A DNA stretch of 11,141 nt from Bacillota bacterium (GCA_023458855.1 JAEWWQ010000421.1:1-11141); one strand, 5' to 3'; positions 1 through 8,311 are shown, counted from the stretch's first letter. Numbers and translations are program-made. Notes: a model not told the origin generated them from the sequence alone.

Positions 1-768
1 ACATTTGCAGGGCGATTAACGAAGCAAATAGAGGAAGAAGTTGGATTTTGCTGTGATGTAATTCTTCCGGCAACACATGATACAGGATCAGCAGTTATGG
101 CAGTGCCAACATTGCAGGAACAATGTATGTATATCAGCTCGGGAACCTGGTCGCTGATGGGAATTGAAAATAAAGAGGCAATCTGCAATAAGGCGAGCAT
201 GGAAAGAAACTTTACCAATGAAGGAGGCTATGAATACAGATTCCGGTATCTGAAGAACATAATGGGACTCTGGATGATTCAGTCCGTAAGGCATGAGCTT
301 AATGATCAATATTCTTTTGCGCAGCTTTGTGCTATGGCAGAGATGGAAAAGAAATTTCCATCCCGTGTGGATGTCAATGATGATTGCTTCCTGGCACCTG
401 AAAATATGACAGAAGAAATTAAGACATATTGTAGGAAAAACGGTCGGACAGTGCCGGCTACCGTGGGAGAGATTGCTGCTGTCATTTATCAGAGCCTTGC
501 CGAAAGCTATGCAGATACAGCAAGAGAGATTGAAACGCTGACAGGGAAAAAATTTACTTCGATACATATTGTTGGCGGTGGTTCGAATGCAACCTACCTG
601 AATCAGTTAACGGCAGAGAAGACAGGAAGAACTATTTACGCCGGACCGGGAGAAGCAACTGCAATAGGCAATCTGATGGCCCAAATGATTCAAAAAGGAG
701 AATTTGCAGGACTTCAGGAAGCAAGAAAATGTGTGTACCAATCTTTCGAGATTAAAGAATATCAATAA
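1..768 (+). CDS. rhaB: Rhamnulokinase (RhaB), C-terminal part, 5' end outside window
   Basis: Rhamnulokinase phosphorylates L-rhamnulose to L-rhamnulose 1-phosphate with ATP in the cytoplasm. The frame is open from base 1, so the visible 255 residues are roughly the second half of a protein usually near 480 residues, covering the C-terminal FGGY kinase domain. The motif HDTGSAV (fragment residues 26-32) contains the conserved catalytic Asp of RhaB at residue 27. It is followed by ISSGTWSLMG (45-54), NEGG and LKNIMGLW, all typical of rhamnulokinase rather than xylulokinase or glycerol kinase. IVGGGSN (about 190-196) is the C-terminal nucleotide-binding glycine motif. An in-frame ATG at 97 lies inside conserved sequence and is not the start. 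The gene ends in TAA 21 bases before rhaA, so the two are almost certainly co-transcribed. The promoter is outside the window. Confidence 0.95.
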   Translation, partial: TFAGRLTKQIEEEVGFCCDVILPATHDTGSAVMAVPTLQEQCMYISSGTWSLMGIENKEAICNKASMERNFTNEGGYEYRFRYLKNIMGLWMIQSVRHELNDQYSFAQLCAMAEMEKKFPSRVDVNDDCFLAPENMTEEIKTYCRKNGRTVPATVGEIAAVIYQSLAESYADTAREIETLTGKKFTSIHIVGGGSNATYLNQLTAEKTGRTIYAGPGEATAIGNLMAQMIQKGEFAGLQEARKCVYQSFEIKEYQ

Positions 769-789
769 AAAGAGAAAGGAATTAGAAAA

Positions 790-2046
790 ATGACAACAAA
801 ACAAAGATATGAGTCGGCAAGAGAAATCTACCAGGCAATTGGAGTCGACACAGAAGCGGCAATTGCAGCATTAGAGAAAATTTCTATTTCTATGCATTGC
901 TGGCAGGGAGATGATGTAACAGGATTTGACCATGAAGGAACACTCGACGGAGGAATTCAGGCGACTGGTAATTATCCGGGAAAAGCACGTTCCCCGCAGG
1001 AACTTATGTCAGATATTGACAAGGCATTGAGTCTGATACCGGGAAAACATAAGATCAATCTGCATGCATGCTATGCTATTTTTGAGGAAGGCGAATTTGC
1101 AGACAGAGATCAGCTGAAGCCAAAGCATTTTGAAAAATGGGTGACTTTTGCAAAGGAGCGGGGACTGGGATTAGATTTTAACCCAACTATTTTTTCCCAT
1201 CCAAGGATGAAAGATGGCTTATCCTTATCAAGTCCGGATGAAGGAACCAGAAAATTCTGGATCGATCACTGCAAGGCATGTATTCGGATTTCTGAATATT
1301 TTGCGAAGGAAACGGGAGTGCCGTGTGCCATGAATATCTGGATTCCGGATGGCTATAAAGACATCCCGGCAGACCGCATAGGGCCGAGAGCAAGATTTAA
1401 AGACTCGTTAGATAAGATATTAGCCATGGATTATGACAAGGAAAAAGTGCTTGTATGTCTGGAATCAAAAGTGTTCGGAATTGGTTTGGAGTCTTATACG
1501 GTTGGTTCAGCAGAATTTACGGTTAACTATGCAGCCAAAAATGGAATTATCAGTCTGATGGATAACGGACATTATCATCCGACCGAAGTAGTATCCGATA
1601 AAATATCCTCCATGCTTTTATTTGCGGATAAGATTGCACTGCATGTGACCAGACCGGTCAGATGGGATAGTGACCATGTTGTATTGTTTGATGATGAAAC
1701 CAAAGAAATTGCAAAAGAGATTGTTCGTAACGATGCAATAGACAGAGTACTGATCGGACTTGATTATTTTGACGCAAGCATTAACCGCATCAGCGCATGG
1801 GTCGTTGGTATGCGGAACATGCAGAAAGCATTTTTATATGCGCTGCTTTCTCCGAATAAGAAATTAAAAGAATTACAGGATACCAATCAATTGACAGAAG
1901 CAATGATGCTCCAGGAGGAAGTAAAGACATATCCTTTCGGAGATGTATGGAATTATTTCTGTGAACTGCAGGGAGTACCTGTAAGGGAAGAATGGTTCCG
2001 GGAAGTACAGCAATATGAAAAGGATGTATTGTTGAAACGAATATAG
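790..2046 (+). CDS. rhaA: L-rhamnose isomerase (RhaA)
   Basis: RhaA converts L-rhamnose to L-rhamnulose in the cytoplasm, the first committed step of the phosphorylating rhamnose pathway, using divalent metals. The protein is 418 residues against 419 in E. coli, so it is full length. SISMHCWQGDDVTGFD (33-47) is a hallmark near the N-terminus. All metal ligands known for the E. coli enzyme are present at a constant offset of nine: E225, D258, H285 and D325 for the structural metal, and H261, D293 and D295 for the catalytic one. The start ATG has an AAAGGA ribosome binding site at 775-780, nine bases upstream. The gene follows rhaB by 21 bases and ends 17 bases before a hairpin terminator. No truncation or frameshift is seen. 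Confidence 0.98.
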   Translation: MTTKQRYESAREIYQAIGVDTEAAIAALEKISISMHCWQGDDVTGFDHEGTLDGGIQATGNYPGKARSPQELMSDIDKALSLIPGKHKINLHACYAIFEEGEFADRDQLKPKHFEKWVTFAKERGLGLDFNPTIFSHPRMKDGLSLSSPDEGTRKFWIDHCKACIRISEYFAKETGVPCAMNIWIPDGYKDIPADRIGPRARFKDSLDKILAMDYDKEKVLVCLESKVFGIGLESYTVGSAEFTVNYAAKNGIISLMDNGHYHPTEVVSDKISSMLLFADKIALHVTRPVRWDSDHVVLFDDETKEIAKEIVRNDAIDRVLIGLDYFDASINRISAWVVGMRNMQKAFLYALLSPNKKLKELQDTNQLTEAMMLQEEVKTYPFGDVWNYFCELQGVPVREEWFREVQQYEKDVLLKRI

Positions 2047-2062
2047 AAGTATGTTTTATGAT

Positions 2063-2093
2063 AAAAAACGTGGTATGCATATCCACGTTTTTT
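2063..2093. terminator. Bidirectional intrinsic terminator between rhaA and araC-type gene 1
   Basis: A perfect 11-bp inverted repeat, six A then CGTGG at 2063-2073 and CCACG then six T at 2083-2093, surrounds a 9-base loop. The A and T runs give a U-tract to transcripts from either strand. The hairpin lies between the convergent ends of rhaA (2046) and the minus-strand regulator (2138), so one element can stop both. Confidence 0.88.
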
Positions 2094-2137
2094 AAATTTA
2101 CGCGAGTGGTGAGGAGAGAAAATGTGCGTGCACATTG

Positions 2138-2992
2138 CTAAAAATATTTGCGGTATTCGGTAGGGGTCATGTGCGTCGCGCGTTCAAAACTACGACTGAA
2201 AGTCAATGTATTTTTAAAGCCCACACTGGTTGCAATTGCATTGATGGAGAGCTTGGAATACGTAAGGAGCTCTTTTGATTTGTTAATGCGGTACTCATTG
2301 ATATATTGATGAATGGTATAACCGGTGTGTTCTTTGAATAATTTGCAGAAATAATATTTCGAGAAACTTACTTCATTGCAGATTGTATCAATATCAAGGT
2401 TATTTTTATAATTTTTTTCGATATATTTCAGAGTCATATTAACAATCGTTTCCTGTACTGGTGTTATGTTTTTGGTTTTTAAAATATCATCCAGAATTAC
2501 ATATAACTCATAAAGAATAGTATGAATCAGGAGACTTGCCTTCATATTATTCTGTATGTTTTTCATAAGGTCCAGAGAATAGACTTCTAGGAACAGACTT
2601 AAAAGTCTGCTTAACTGATTCGTGGCATAGAGGCAGGAACTGGTCCGAATGGAATTATAGTAAAGCTTGGCATTTGTTCCGCCTATAATAATATAGAAAA
2701 AAGTCCAATCCTTGCTGACTCTGGTAAAAGTAAGAGGCGTGTTACAAGAAGAAACAACAATGTGATCGGGATGTACATACTGAGTGGTCTGAGATTTGGT
2801 AAAACGCATTACACCGGACACGGAGTAAAGCAAAAGGTAATCGGAATAATTATTGTGATTACCAAGCGTGAATTTGCGTTCAGAACAATAGCCGTATTCC
2901 TTTATGTAAAAGGGCAGACTTTCAATCTGCGGAGTCATTATATTATACTTTTTTTCAAATTCATTTGGTAAAATTAATTTAGGTAATATCAC
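2138..2992 (-). CDS. AraC-family transcriptional regulator 1, probable rhamnose regulator
   Basis: This is a 284-residue AraC/XylS-type DNA-binding regulator. The C-terminal part (about 187-284) carries two helix-turn-helix motifs, near 199-224 (LDIDTICNEVSFSKYYFCKL) and 248-277 (LSINAIATSVGFKN), followed by the family ending FSRSFERATHMTPTEYRK. The N-terminal half has the usual sugar-sensor pattern (LLLYSVSG, then DWTFFYIIIGG) but no HxH metal-type cupin motif. I chose a GTG start at 2992-2990: AAGGAGG at 3006-3000 sits seven bases upstream. The ATG at 3040, which would add 16 residues, has no ribosome binding site, and the Shine-Dalgarno sequence lies inside that extension. The gene diverges from the transport operon and converges on rhaA, which suggests an activator of the rhamnose genes. 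That role is inferred from position only. Confidence 0.9.
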   Translation of the reverse strand: MILPKLILPNEFEKKYNIMTPQIESLPFYIKEYGYCSERKFTLGNHNNYSDYLLLYSVSGVMRFTKSQTTQYVHPDHIVVSSCNTPLTFTRVSKDWTFFYIIIGGTNAKLYYNSIRTSSCLYATNQLSRLLSLFLEVYSLDLMKNIQNNMKASLLIHTILYELYVILDDILKTKNITPVQETIVNMTLKYIEKNYKNNLDIDTICNEVSFSKYYFCKLFKEHTGYTIHQYINEYRINKSKELLTYSKLSINAIATSVGFKNTLTFSRSFERATHMTPTEYRKYF

Positions 2993-3101
2993 ACTAAAAC
3001 CTCCTTTTAAAAAGCACATAATGGTTAAAAAAACAAACATAAAGATAGAGCAATCTTATAAAACGTAAAAAAATACTAATAAAATACAAATTACAATATT
3101 C

Positions 3102-3129
3102 ATTATATCAAAAGTGCTCAAAATAGCAA
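3102..3129 (-). promoter_or_regulatory. Candidate sigma-A promoter for AraC-type regulator 1
   Basis: On the minus strand, TTGCTA (3129-3124) is separated by 16 bases from a perfect TATAAT (3107-3102). This predicts transcription of the regulator from about 3095, with a leader near 100 bases. The -35 lies six bases from the direct-repeat operator, so regulator binding could also affect its own gene. The assignment is by eye in very AT-rich DNA. Confidence 0.45.
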
Positions 3130-3134
3130 GAAAC

Positions 3135-3163
3135 GATATTGAAAAAACAATATTTGATATTGA
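3135..3163. promoter_or_regulatory. Direct-repeat operator, probable AraC-type binding site
   Basis: GATATTGA occurs exactly twice, at 3135-3142 and 3156-3163, in the same orientation and 21 bp apart start to start. Two half-sites about two helical turns apart are the classic layout of AraC-family operators. The downstream copy overlaps the -35 box of the transport promoter (3160-3165), the position from which such regulators usually activate. Between the copies, CAATAT (3148-3153) forms inverted repeats with both. That regulator 1 binds here is inferred. Confidence 0.6.
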
Positions 3164-3187
3164 TAGGAGAAAAAAGTTGAGTATAGT
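3160..3187 (+). promoter_or_regulatory. Candidate sigma-A promoter of the sugar ABC transport operon
   Basis: TTGATA (3160-3165) and TATAGT (3182-3187) are separated by 16 bases, and each differs from consensus at one position. The predicted start near 3194 gives a leader of about 50 bases before the ATPase start at 3247. The -35 overlaps the downstream GATATTGA half-site, consistent with activator control. Confidence 0.55.
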
Positions 3188-3246
3188 GAAACTATAAATG
3201 CGGACGAAATAGGAAAACAGCAGGAAAGGAAAGAGGGTAAAATGGT

Positions 3247-4743
3247 ATGAGTGATTATATCTTAGAGTTAAAAGATGTAGTTAAAACCTTTGGAGGAGTT
3301 ACAGCTTTAAATGGTGTTCATTTTCAATTGAAAAAGGGCGAAATACATGCACTCATGGGAGAAAATGGTGCAGGTAAGTCAACATTTATAAAAGTAATTA
3401 CGGGGGTACATCAGCCAGACAGCGGAGTTATGCTCCTGGAAGATGAACAAATCTGTCTGAAAAGTACAGCTGATTCAGCCAAATTGGGGATTGCAGCAAT
3501 TTATCAGCACGTAACAGCATTTCCGGATCTATCGGTTACAGAAAATATATTTATGGGGCAGGAAATCAAAAATAAATGTGGTCTTTACAACTGGAAGATG
3601 ATGTATCAAAGAGCAAAAGAACTGATAGAACCACTCAGTAAAGAAATTGATGTTAGAAAAGCGATGGGAACTTTAAGCGTTGCACAGCAGCAACTGGTCG
3701 AAATCGCAAAAGCACTTTCCAAAGATGCAAGAATTCTGATTATGGATGAACCTACAGCATCATTAACTCGGACAGAATGCGAAGAATTATATCAGATAGC
3801 TGAAAGACTGCGGGGTGAAGGTGTATCCATTATATTCATTACACATAAGTTTGAAGATATGTATCGCTTGGCATCGAGAGTTACGGTATTTCGGGATTCA
3901 CAGTACATAGGGTGCTGGGATGTAGATAAGATTTCCAATCAGAAGTTAATTGCGGAAATGGTGGGGCGTGAAATCAGTCAGATGTATCCGAAAAAAACAG
4001 CAAAACCGATGGAAGTTGCATTGAAAGTCGAAAATATATCAAAAGAAGGTTATTTTAAAGATGTCAGTTTTGAAGTGCGGAAGGGAGAAATACTGGCACT
4101 TACGGGACTTGTAGGAGCGGGACGTACGGAAGTATGTCAAAGTATCTTTGGAATCATGACACCAGACAGTGGAAAAATCAGTCTGGAAGGAAAAGAAATT
4201 ACAATCAAATCGCCGATTGATGCATTAAAATATGGGATCGGGTTATTGCCGGAGGACCGTCAGATCCAGGGATTGATTAACGAATTACCTATTTTTCAGA
4301 ATGTGTCATCAGCTGTTATGACCAAATTCGCGAAAGGAAAGATTTTGGATGAAGCGGCGGAAATGGAGAATGCAATTTCACTATGTCGGAAAATTCAGCT
4401 AAAAGCAAAAGACATTAGCGCACCGCCATCTTCTTTATCAGGTGGTAATCAGCAGAAAGTTGTATTTGCAAAATTGCTTTCCTGTGATCTGAAGGTTCTG
4501 ATACTGGATGAACCTACGAAGGGGATTGATGTCGGAGCAAAATATTCGATTTATGAGATTATGAATGAATTAACAGCAAATGGATATGCCATCATCATGG
4601 TTTCTTCAGAAATGCCAGAGGTACTTGGAATGGCAGATAAAATCGTAGTAATGAAGTCGGGGCGTATCACAGGTAATTTTGATGTAGCAGGTACGACACA
4701 GGAAATGATCCTGGAAGCTTCTTTAAAACAGAAGGAGGCATAG
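3247..4743 (+). CDS. Sugar ABC transporter ATP-binding protein, two ABC domains (RbsA/RhaT type)
   Basis: This cytoplasmic ATPase powers sugar uptake. Its 498 residues hold two tandem ABC domains, the normal size for the RbsA/MglA/RhaT group. Domain 1 has Walker A GENGAGKST (38-46), Q-loop Q87, signature LSVAQQQ (143-149), Walker B ILIMDEP (163-169) and H200. Domain 2 has the altered Walker A GLVGAGRTE (287-295) with Arg in place of the catalytic Lys, signature LSGGNQQ (397-403), Walker B with DEPTKGID (421-428), and Ser where the switch His would be. These changes are usual for this family and mean that domain 1 does most of the ATP hydrolysis. The start ATG has GA-rich Shine-Dalgarno sequence at 3225-3237. 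Rhamnose specificity is inferred from rhaBA and rhaM nearby; ribose or another sugar cannot be excluded from this protein alone. Confidence 0.95.
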   Translation: MSDYILELKDVVKTFGGVTALNGVHFQLKKGEIHALMGENGAGKSTFIKVITGVHQPDSGVMLLEDEQICLKSTADSAKLGIAAIYQHVTAFPDLSVTENIFMGQEIKNKCGLYNWKMMYQRAKELIEPLSKEIDVRKAMGTLSVAQQQLVEIAKALSKDARILIMDEPTASLTRTECEELYQIAERLRGEGVSIIFITHKFEDMYRLASRVTVFRDSQYIGCWDVDKISNQKLIAEMVGREISQMYPKKTAKPMEVALKVENISKEGYFKDVSFEVRKGEILALTGLVGAGRTEVCQSIFGIMTPDSGKISLEGKEITIKSPIDALKYGIGLLPEDRQIQGLINELPIFQNVSSAVMTKFAKGKILDEAAEMENAISLCRKIQLKAKDISAPPSSLSGGNQQKVVFAKLLSCDLKVLILDEPTKGIDVGAKYSIYEIMNELTANGYAIIMVSSEMPEVLGMADKIVVMKSGRITGNFDVAGTTQEMILEASLKQKEA

Positions 4744-4745
4744 GC

Positions 4746-5750
4746 ATGAAAGAAGAAAAACAAACATTGGTCAAAAGAATTTTGGGCGCAAGAAATACGG
4801 GGTTACTGCTTGGATTTCTGATCCTGCTCCTGGTGGCAGCAGTTATTACACCGTCCATGTACTCATTGAATTCTGTTTTAAATATGCTCCAGAACAATGC
4901 AGTATATGCGTTGCTGGCAGTGGGAATGATGCTGGTGCTGATTGCCGGCGGTATCGACCTTTCGGTAGCATCTACCCTTAGCCTTTCCGGAGTTGTCTGT
5001 TCCTCTTTGATGAGCAGTCATACAGATGTACCAGCTTTTCTGTGGGTATTGCTTGGAATCGGAATTGGTATCATATGCGGAGCAATTAATGGTTTTATTG
5101 TTGGATATTTACGAATGGTTCCGATGATAGCAACGCTGGGAACAATGTACATTTACAGAGGAATCGCATTTTTGGCATCAGGTGGTAACTGGTGGTTTCC
5201 CCATCAGTTCACACAAGGCTACCTTTCCTTTGCAACAGGTAGGATTCTTGGAATTTATAATATATTGTGGATAACGGTTCTTGTATTTATCGCTGCTGGT
5301 ATATTTCTTAATTACATGCTTCCGGGAAGAAGAATCTATGCTATTGGAACTAATAAGGAATCTTCCAATATAGCAGGTATCAGGGAGGCAAGAGTAACCT
5401 TTATGGCATTTACTATATGCGGAGCTCTGGCTGGATTAGCGGGTATGTTATATACCGCAAACTATGCAATCTGTTATTACGGAATGGGCGAGGGATATGA
5501 ATTGCAGGCAATAGCAATCTGTATCTTGGGCGGAGTCAGTATCACGGGCGGAAGAGGAAAAATTGACGGAGTTATTATTGGTGTTCTGATGATGAGTGTA
5601 ATAACCTATTTCATCAGCTTATTGCCAGGGTTAAGTGTATGGCAGGATGCGATTCAGGGTGGCATCATTATTGTTGCAGTAGCAATCAATATCTTTACTA
5701 TGCATCTGAATGAGAAACGTGTGCTGAAAGAAAGGGGGGCTTTAATATAA
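4746..5750 (+). CDS. Sugar ABC transporter permease 1 (RbsC/RhaP type)
   Basis: This is one of two related integral membrane subunits that form the sugar channel. Its 334 residues contain multiple hydrophobic segments, starting near 19-36 and continuing to about 317, consistent with the 8-10 helix BPD_transp_2 family. The conserved cytoplasmic-loop signature runs from YELQAIAI at 251 through LGGVSITGGRGK to 272 and contacts the ATPase. AGGIDLSVAS (67-76) is another family hallmark. The start is two bases after the ATPase stop codon, with AAGGAGG at 4732-4738 inside the end of the ATPase gene, so translation is tightly linked. It is of normal length with no extension. Together with the second permease it probably forms a heterodimer. 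Confidence 0.94.
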   Translation: MKEEKQTLVKRILGARNTGLLLGFLILLLVAAVITPSMYSLNSVLNMLQNNAVYALLAVGMMLVLIAGGIDLSVASTLSLSGVVCSSLMSSHTDVPAFLWVLLGIGIGIICGAINGFIVGYLRMVPMIATLGTMYIYRGIAFLASGGNWWFPHQFTQGYLSFATGRILGIYNILWITVLVFIAAGIFLNYMLPGRRIYAIGTNKESSNIAGIREARVTFMAFTICGALAGLAGMLYTANYAICYYGMGEGYELQAIAICILGGVSITGGRGKIDGVIIGVLMMSVITYFISLLPGLSVWQDAIQGGIIIVAVAINIFTMHLNEKRVLKERGALI

Positions 5751-7012
5751 TGAGTGGAGAATCAAAGGCAGCTGCCAGAGATCTGGCGGTAAAAGAAAAA
5801 TTTGTATTATCTAAATTTCTAGTAAGATGGGAAATGATACTGGTTTATATTTTAGTTCTGATCAATCTGGTTCTAATTGTTATGAGACCTGGGTTATATT
5901 TCACAGCAGGTACGATTCAAGCGATTATTCAATCGGGAATGGATGTGTCGCCATTAGTTCTTGGAATGATTTTTGTATTATTACTAGGTGATATTGATGT
6001 TTCTATTGCAGCAACCATGATCTTTGCATCCATGACAACGGGGTTATGCATGGATGCCGGTTTACCTGTGGTGCTAAGTGTTCTGGCAGGAATTCTGGCA
6101 GGCGGCGCATGTGGGGCCTTCAATGGATATCTGATTGCATATATCAAGATGCCAGCTGTTATCGTGACAATTTCAACGTCCATGTTGTTTCGTGGAATTG
6201 TAAAAATTATTCTGGATGTAAATGTACTTAAGAATTTTCCAGTGTTCTATACACAGCTCGCATGGACTAATATTTTCGGGATTCCAATTTCGCTTATTTG
6301 TTACCTGTTGATAGCAGCAGTGTTTATGGTAATACTGCATCGCTCTACATTTGGACGTAGATTGTATATTATCGGAAATAATCCTACCTGTGCTGCTTAT
6401 TCCGGCATTAGCGTAGAACACACGAAGATGATTGTCTTTATTGTAATGGGAATCATGTGTGGAATCGCCTCTATTTTCTTTGTTGGAAGAATGGGCGGAG
6501 GTGTCAGTTCGACTATGGGAACTGGGTATGAAATGGATGCAATAGCCATCTGTGTTCTTGGAGGGATTTCTACCAATGGTGGAAAAGGAAAGGTATATGG
6601 TCCAGTCATCTCAACATTGATTATTGCTTTCCTTGCATATACGCTTGGGCTGATGGGAGTAGATGCAAACTCAAGAAAGATTCTTACGGGTATCATATTA
6701 ATCATTGCAGTATTGATTCCCAATATTAATAAGCAATTGATTTGCAATCTTCGTCTGAAATGTCTTTATGCAAATAATAAAAATATTGAGGCAGTTAACC
6801 TGAAGGCAGCGGATGAAGTGAAAACCTTGAAACATATGATCGTGGAGGTTCAGAAGGATAGTAAGCTTTCTGCACAGGAAAGGGCAGTAAAAATCAACAA
6901 GTATCAGGAAAAGATTAGAATGATAAAAGAAAAATGTAAAGAACAGACAATTGAGTTAAAGGCAGAGATAAAAGAAAATCAGAAAAAAGTCAAGGCAAGG
7001 TTGCTTAGCTAA
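5750..7012 (+). CDS. Sugar ABC transporter permease 2 (RbsC/RhaQ type) with long charged C-terminal tail
   Basis: This second membrane subunit overlaps the stop codon of permease 1 by one base (TAATG), so the two are translationally coupled. Residues about 28-325 are a normal BPD_transp_2 permease: LLLGDIDVSIAA (77-88) and the loop running from GYEMDAIAI (259) to GGKGK (277-281) match permease 1 and the family. The membrane part ends near IIAVLIPNIN. Beyond it come about 95 further residues (326-420), rich in Lys and Glu and lacking a hydrophobic stretch, with two segments of helical, coiled-coil-like character near 345-370 and 375-417. Family members usually end near 320-340 residues. By the positive-inside rule the tail should be cytoplasmic. 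The reading frame is continuous across the junction, so this looks like a genuine extension. Its role is unknown. Confidence 0.92.
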   Translation: MSGESKAAARDLAVKEKFVLSKFLVRWEMILVYILVLINLVLIVMRPGLYFTAGTIQAIIQSGMDVSPLVLGMIFVLLLGDIDVSIAATMIFASMTTGLCMDAGLPVVLSVLAGILAGGACGAFNGYLIAYIKMPAVIVTISTSMLFRGIVKIILDVNVLKNFPVFYTQLAWTNIFGIPISLICYLLIAAVFMVILHRSTFGRRLYIIGNNPTCAAYSGISVEHTKMIVFIVMGIMCGIASIFFVGRMGGGVSSTMGTGYEMDAIAICVLGGISTNGGKGKVYGPVISTLIIAFLAYTLGLMGVDANSRKILTGIILIIAVLIPNINKQLICNLRLKCLYANNKNIEAVNLKAADEVKTLKHMIVEVQKDSKLSAQERAVKINKYQEKIRMIKEKCKEQTIELKAEIKENQKKVKARLLS

Positions 7013-7085
7013 TCTATGTGGGTGGTATAAACAGTACAAGATGCTGATTATATAAAAACTATAAAAAGGTATGGAGGATGAAGAC

Positions 7086-8294
7086 ATGACAAAGTTTAAG
7101 AGGTTACTGGCAATTGGTCTTAGTGTGGCTTTGGTAGGGGGCTCACTGGTCGGATGTGGAGGAGTTACAACAACGACTGCTCCGGCAACGGACACGACAA
7201 AAGAGACAGGAAGCGATACGGCTGCTGCTACAACGAGTAGTGACTCCGATTCTCTGGAAGGCGCACATGTATTTATGTTCAAATCAACAGGTAATACATT
7301 TGGGGATTTGATGTTTGAAGGTTTTCAGGAATATATGGAGGGACAGGGACAAAAAGCAGTATATAAGAGTCCGGCAGAAACAACAGTTGCAGCGCAGGTA
7401 CAATTATTGGATGAACTTATTACACAAAAGGTAGCATCTATTACGATTTCAACTAATGGAGATGCAGGATACGATGAAGTATTCAAGAAAGCAAAAGAAG
7501 CAGGAATTCCGATTACATCCATTGATTCTGCTGCAAATGCAGATTATCGTGTTACTCATGTAAATCAGGCAGAAACACAGGATATCGGTTCTTATCTGGT
7601 TCAGGCTGCCGTATTGATTACATTGGGCGTTGATTATCCGGAAGATGGAGATATGAAAGCAGCAGTAGAAAAAGGTCTGGCTGATTACTCTGGAGATGAA
7701 ATTGTTCTTGGTGTTCTTTCTGCTTCTATTGATACACCAGTTCAAAACAGTTGGATCGCTGCTATGGAAAAAGAATTACAGGATTCCTGCTATACAGGAA
7801 AAGTAAATCCGGAACTTGATAAGAAATATGGAAATGATGACTTGACAGAATCCACTACACAGGCACAGGCGTTTATAGCGGAAAACAAAGTTGATTGTAT
7901 TATTTCTCCAACAACAGTAGGCATTGCAGCAGCAGGACAATGCTTAAAATCAGCAAATAGTAAGATTCGCTTAACAGGACTTGGCTTACCGTCTGAAATG
8001 CAGTCCTTTATGCCGGCAAGTGCTGATGCAAATGCATTTGATTCTGTTTGCCCATATATGATGTTGTGGGATGTTATTCATCTGGGAGCAGTTTCAGCAG
8101 CGTCTACATTAGCAACGATTGATGGTACTTTTGATGGTTCTGTGGGATCTTCCTTTGATATGGCGGCATTCCGTGATTATGAAGCAACCACGTACGAAGC
8201 ATATGACAATGGAGATGGCGGTACAGCAGTACTTGCAGGTGTGCCATACGTATTCTATAAGAAAAATATGGCGGAATGGGTAACAAAATTATAA
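7086..8294 (+). CDS. Sugar-binding lipoprotein of the ABC transporter (RhaS type)
   Basis: This is the extracellular solute receptor that delivers sugar to the permeases. The 402-residue product starts with a lipoprotein signal: basic MTKFKR, a hydrophobic stretch, then lipobox LVGC with the modified Cys at 24. A Thr/Ser/Ala/Asp-rich linker (about 25-56) tethers a periplasmic-binding-protein type 1 domain (Peripla_BP_4 family). I chose ATG 7086 because GGAGG at 7073-7077 lies eight bases upstream; the ATG at 7071 overlaps that ribosome binding site. The 73-base gap after permease 2 shows no clear terminator or promoter. The binding protein comes last among the transporter genes, unlike rhizobial rhaSTPQ where it comes first. 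Rhamnose as ligand is inferred from context, and the protein is somewhat longer than typical relatives. Confidence 0.93.
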   Translation: MTKFKRLLAIGLSVALVGGSLVGCGGVTTTTAPATDTTKETGSDTAAATTSSDSDSLEGAHVFMFKSTGNTFGDLMFEGFQEYMEGQGQKAVYKSPAETTVAAQVQLLDELITQKVASITISTNGDAGYDEVFKKAKEAGIPITSIDSAANADYRVTHVNQAETQDIGSYLVQAAVLITLGVDYPEDGDMKAAVEKGLADYSGDEIVLGVLSASIDTPVQNSWIAAMEKELQDSCYTGKVNPELDKKYGNDDLTESTTQAQAFIAENKVDCIISPTTVGIAAAGQCLKSANSKIRLTGLGLPSEMQSFMPASADANAFDSVCPYMMLWDVIHLGAVSAASTLATIDGTFDGSVGSSFDMAAFRDYEATTYEAYDNGDGGTAVLAGVPYVFYKKNMAEWVTKL

Positions 8295-8311
8295 AAATTT
8301 AATTTTTCCAA

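Noticed and set aside
88..567. Minus-strand open frame of 159 codons antisense to rhaB
   Set aside because: It lies wholly within strongly conserved rhamnulokinase sequence, its product is Cys/His-rich with no recognisable domain, and no ribosome binding site supports it.
2762..2971. Plus-strand 69-codon open frame inside AraC-type regulator 1
   Set aside because: The opposite strand encodes a clear AraC-family protein here; this frame has no convincing ribosome binding site or domain.
3198..3212. Four-codon ATG...TAG leader peptide near the predicted transport transcription start
   Set aside because: No ribosome binding site, and the ATG would lie only a few bases from the predicted 5' end.
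3242..3250. Two-codon ATG-GTA-TGA frame overlapping the ATPase start codon
   Set aside because: A start-stop element could tune initiation, but such a short frame is expected by chance and nothing else supports it.
4105..4131. Arg in place of Lys in the second Walker A of the ATPase, as a sign of a broken domain
   Set aside because: GAGRTE in the second domain is the normal state in RbsA-type double ATPases.
7013..7085. Possible separate promoter for the binding-protein gene
   Set aside because: AT-rich TATATAAA-like sequence is present but no credible -35 at proper spacing; not enough to call.
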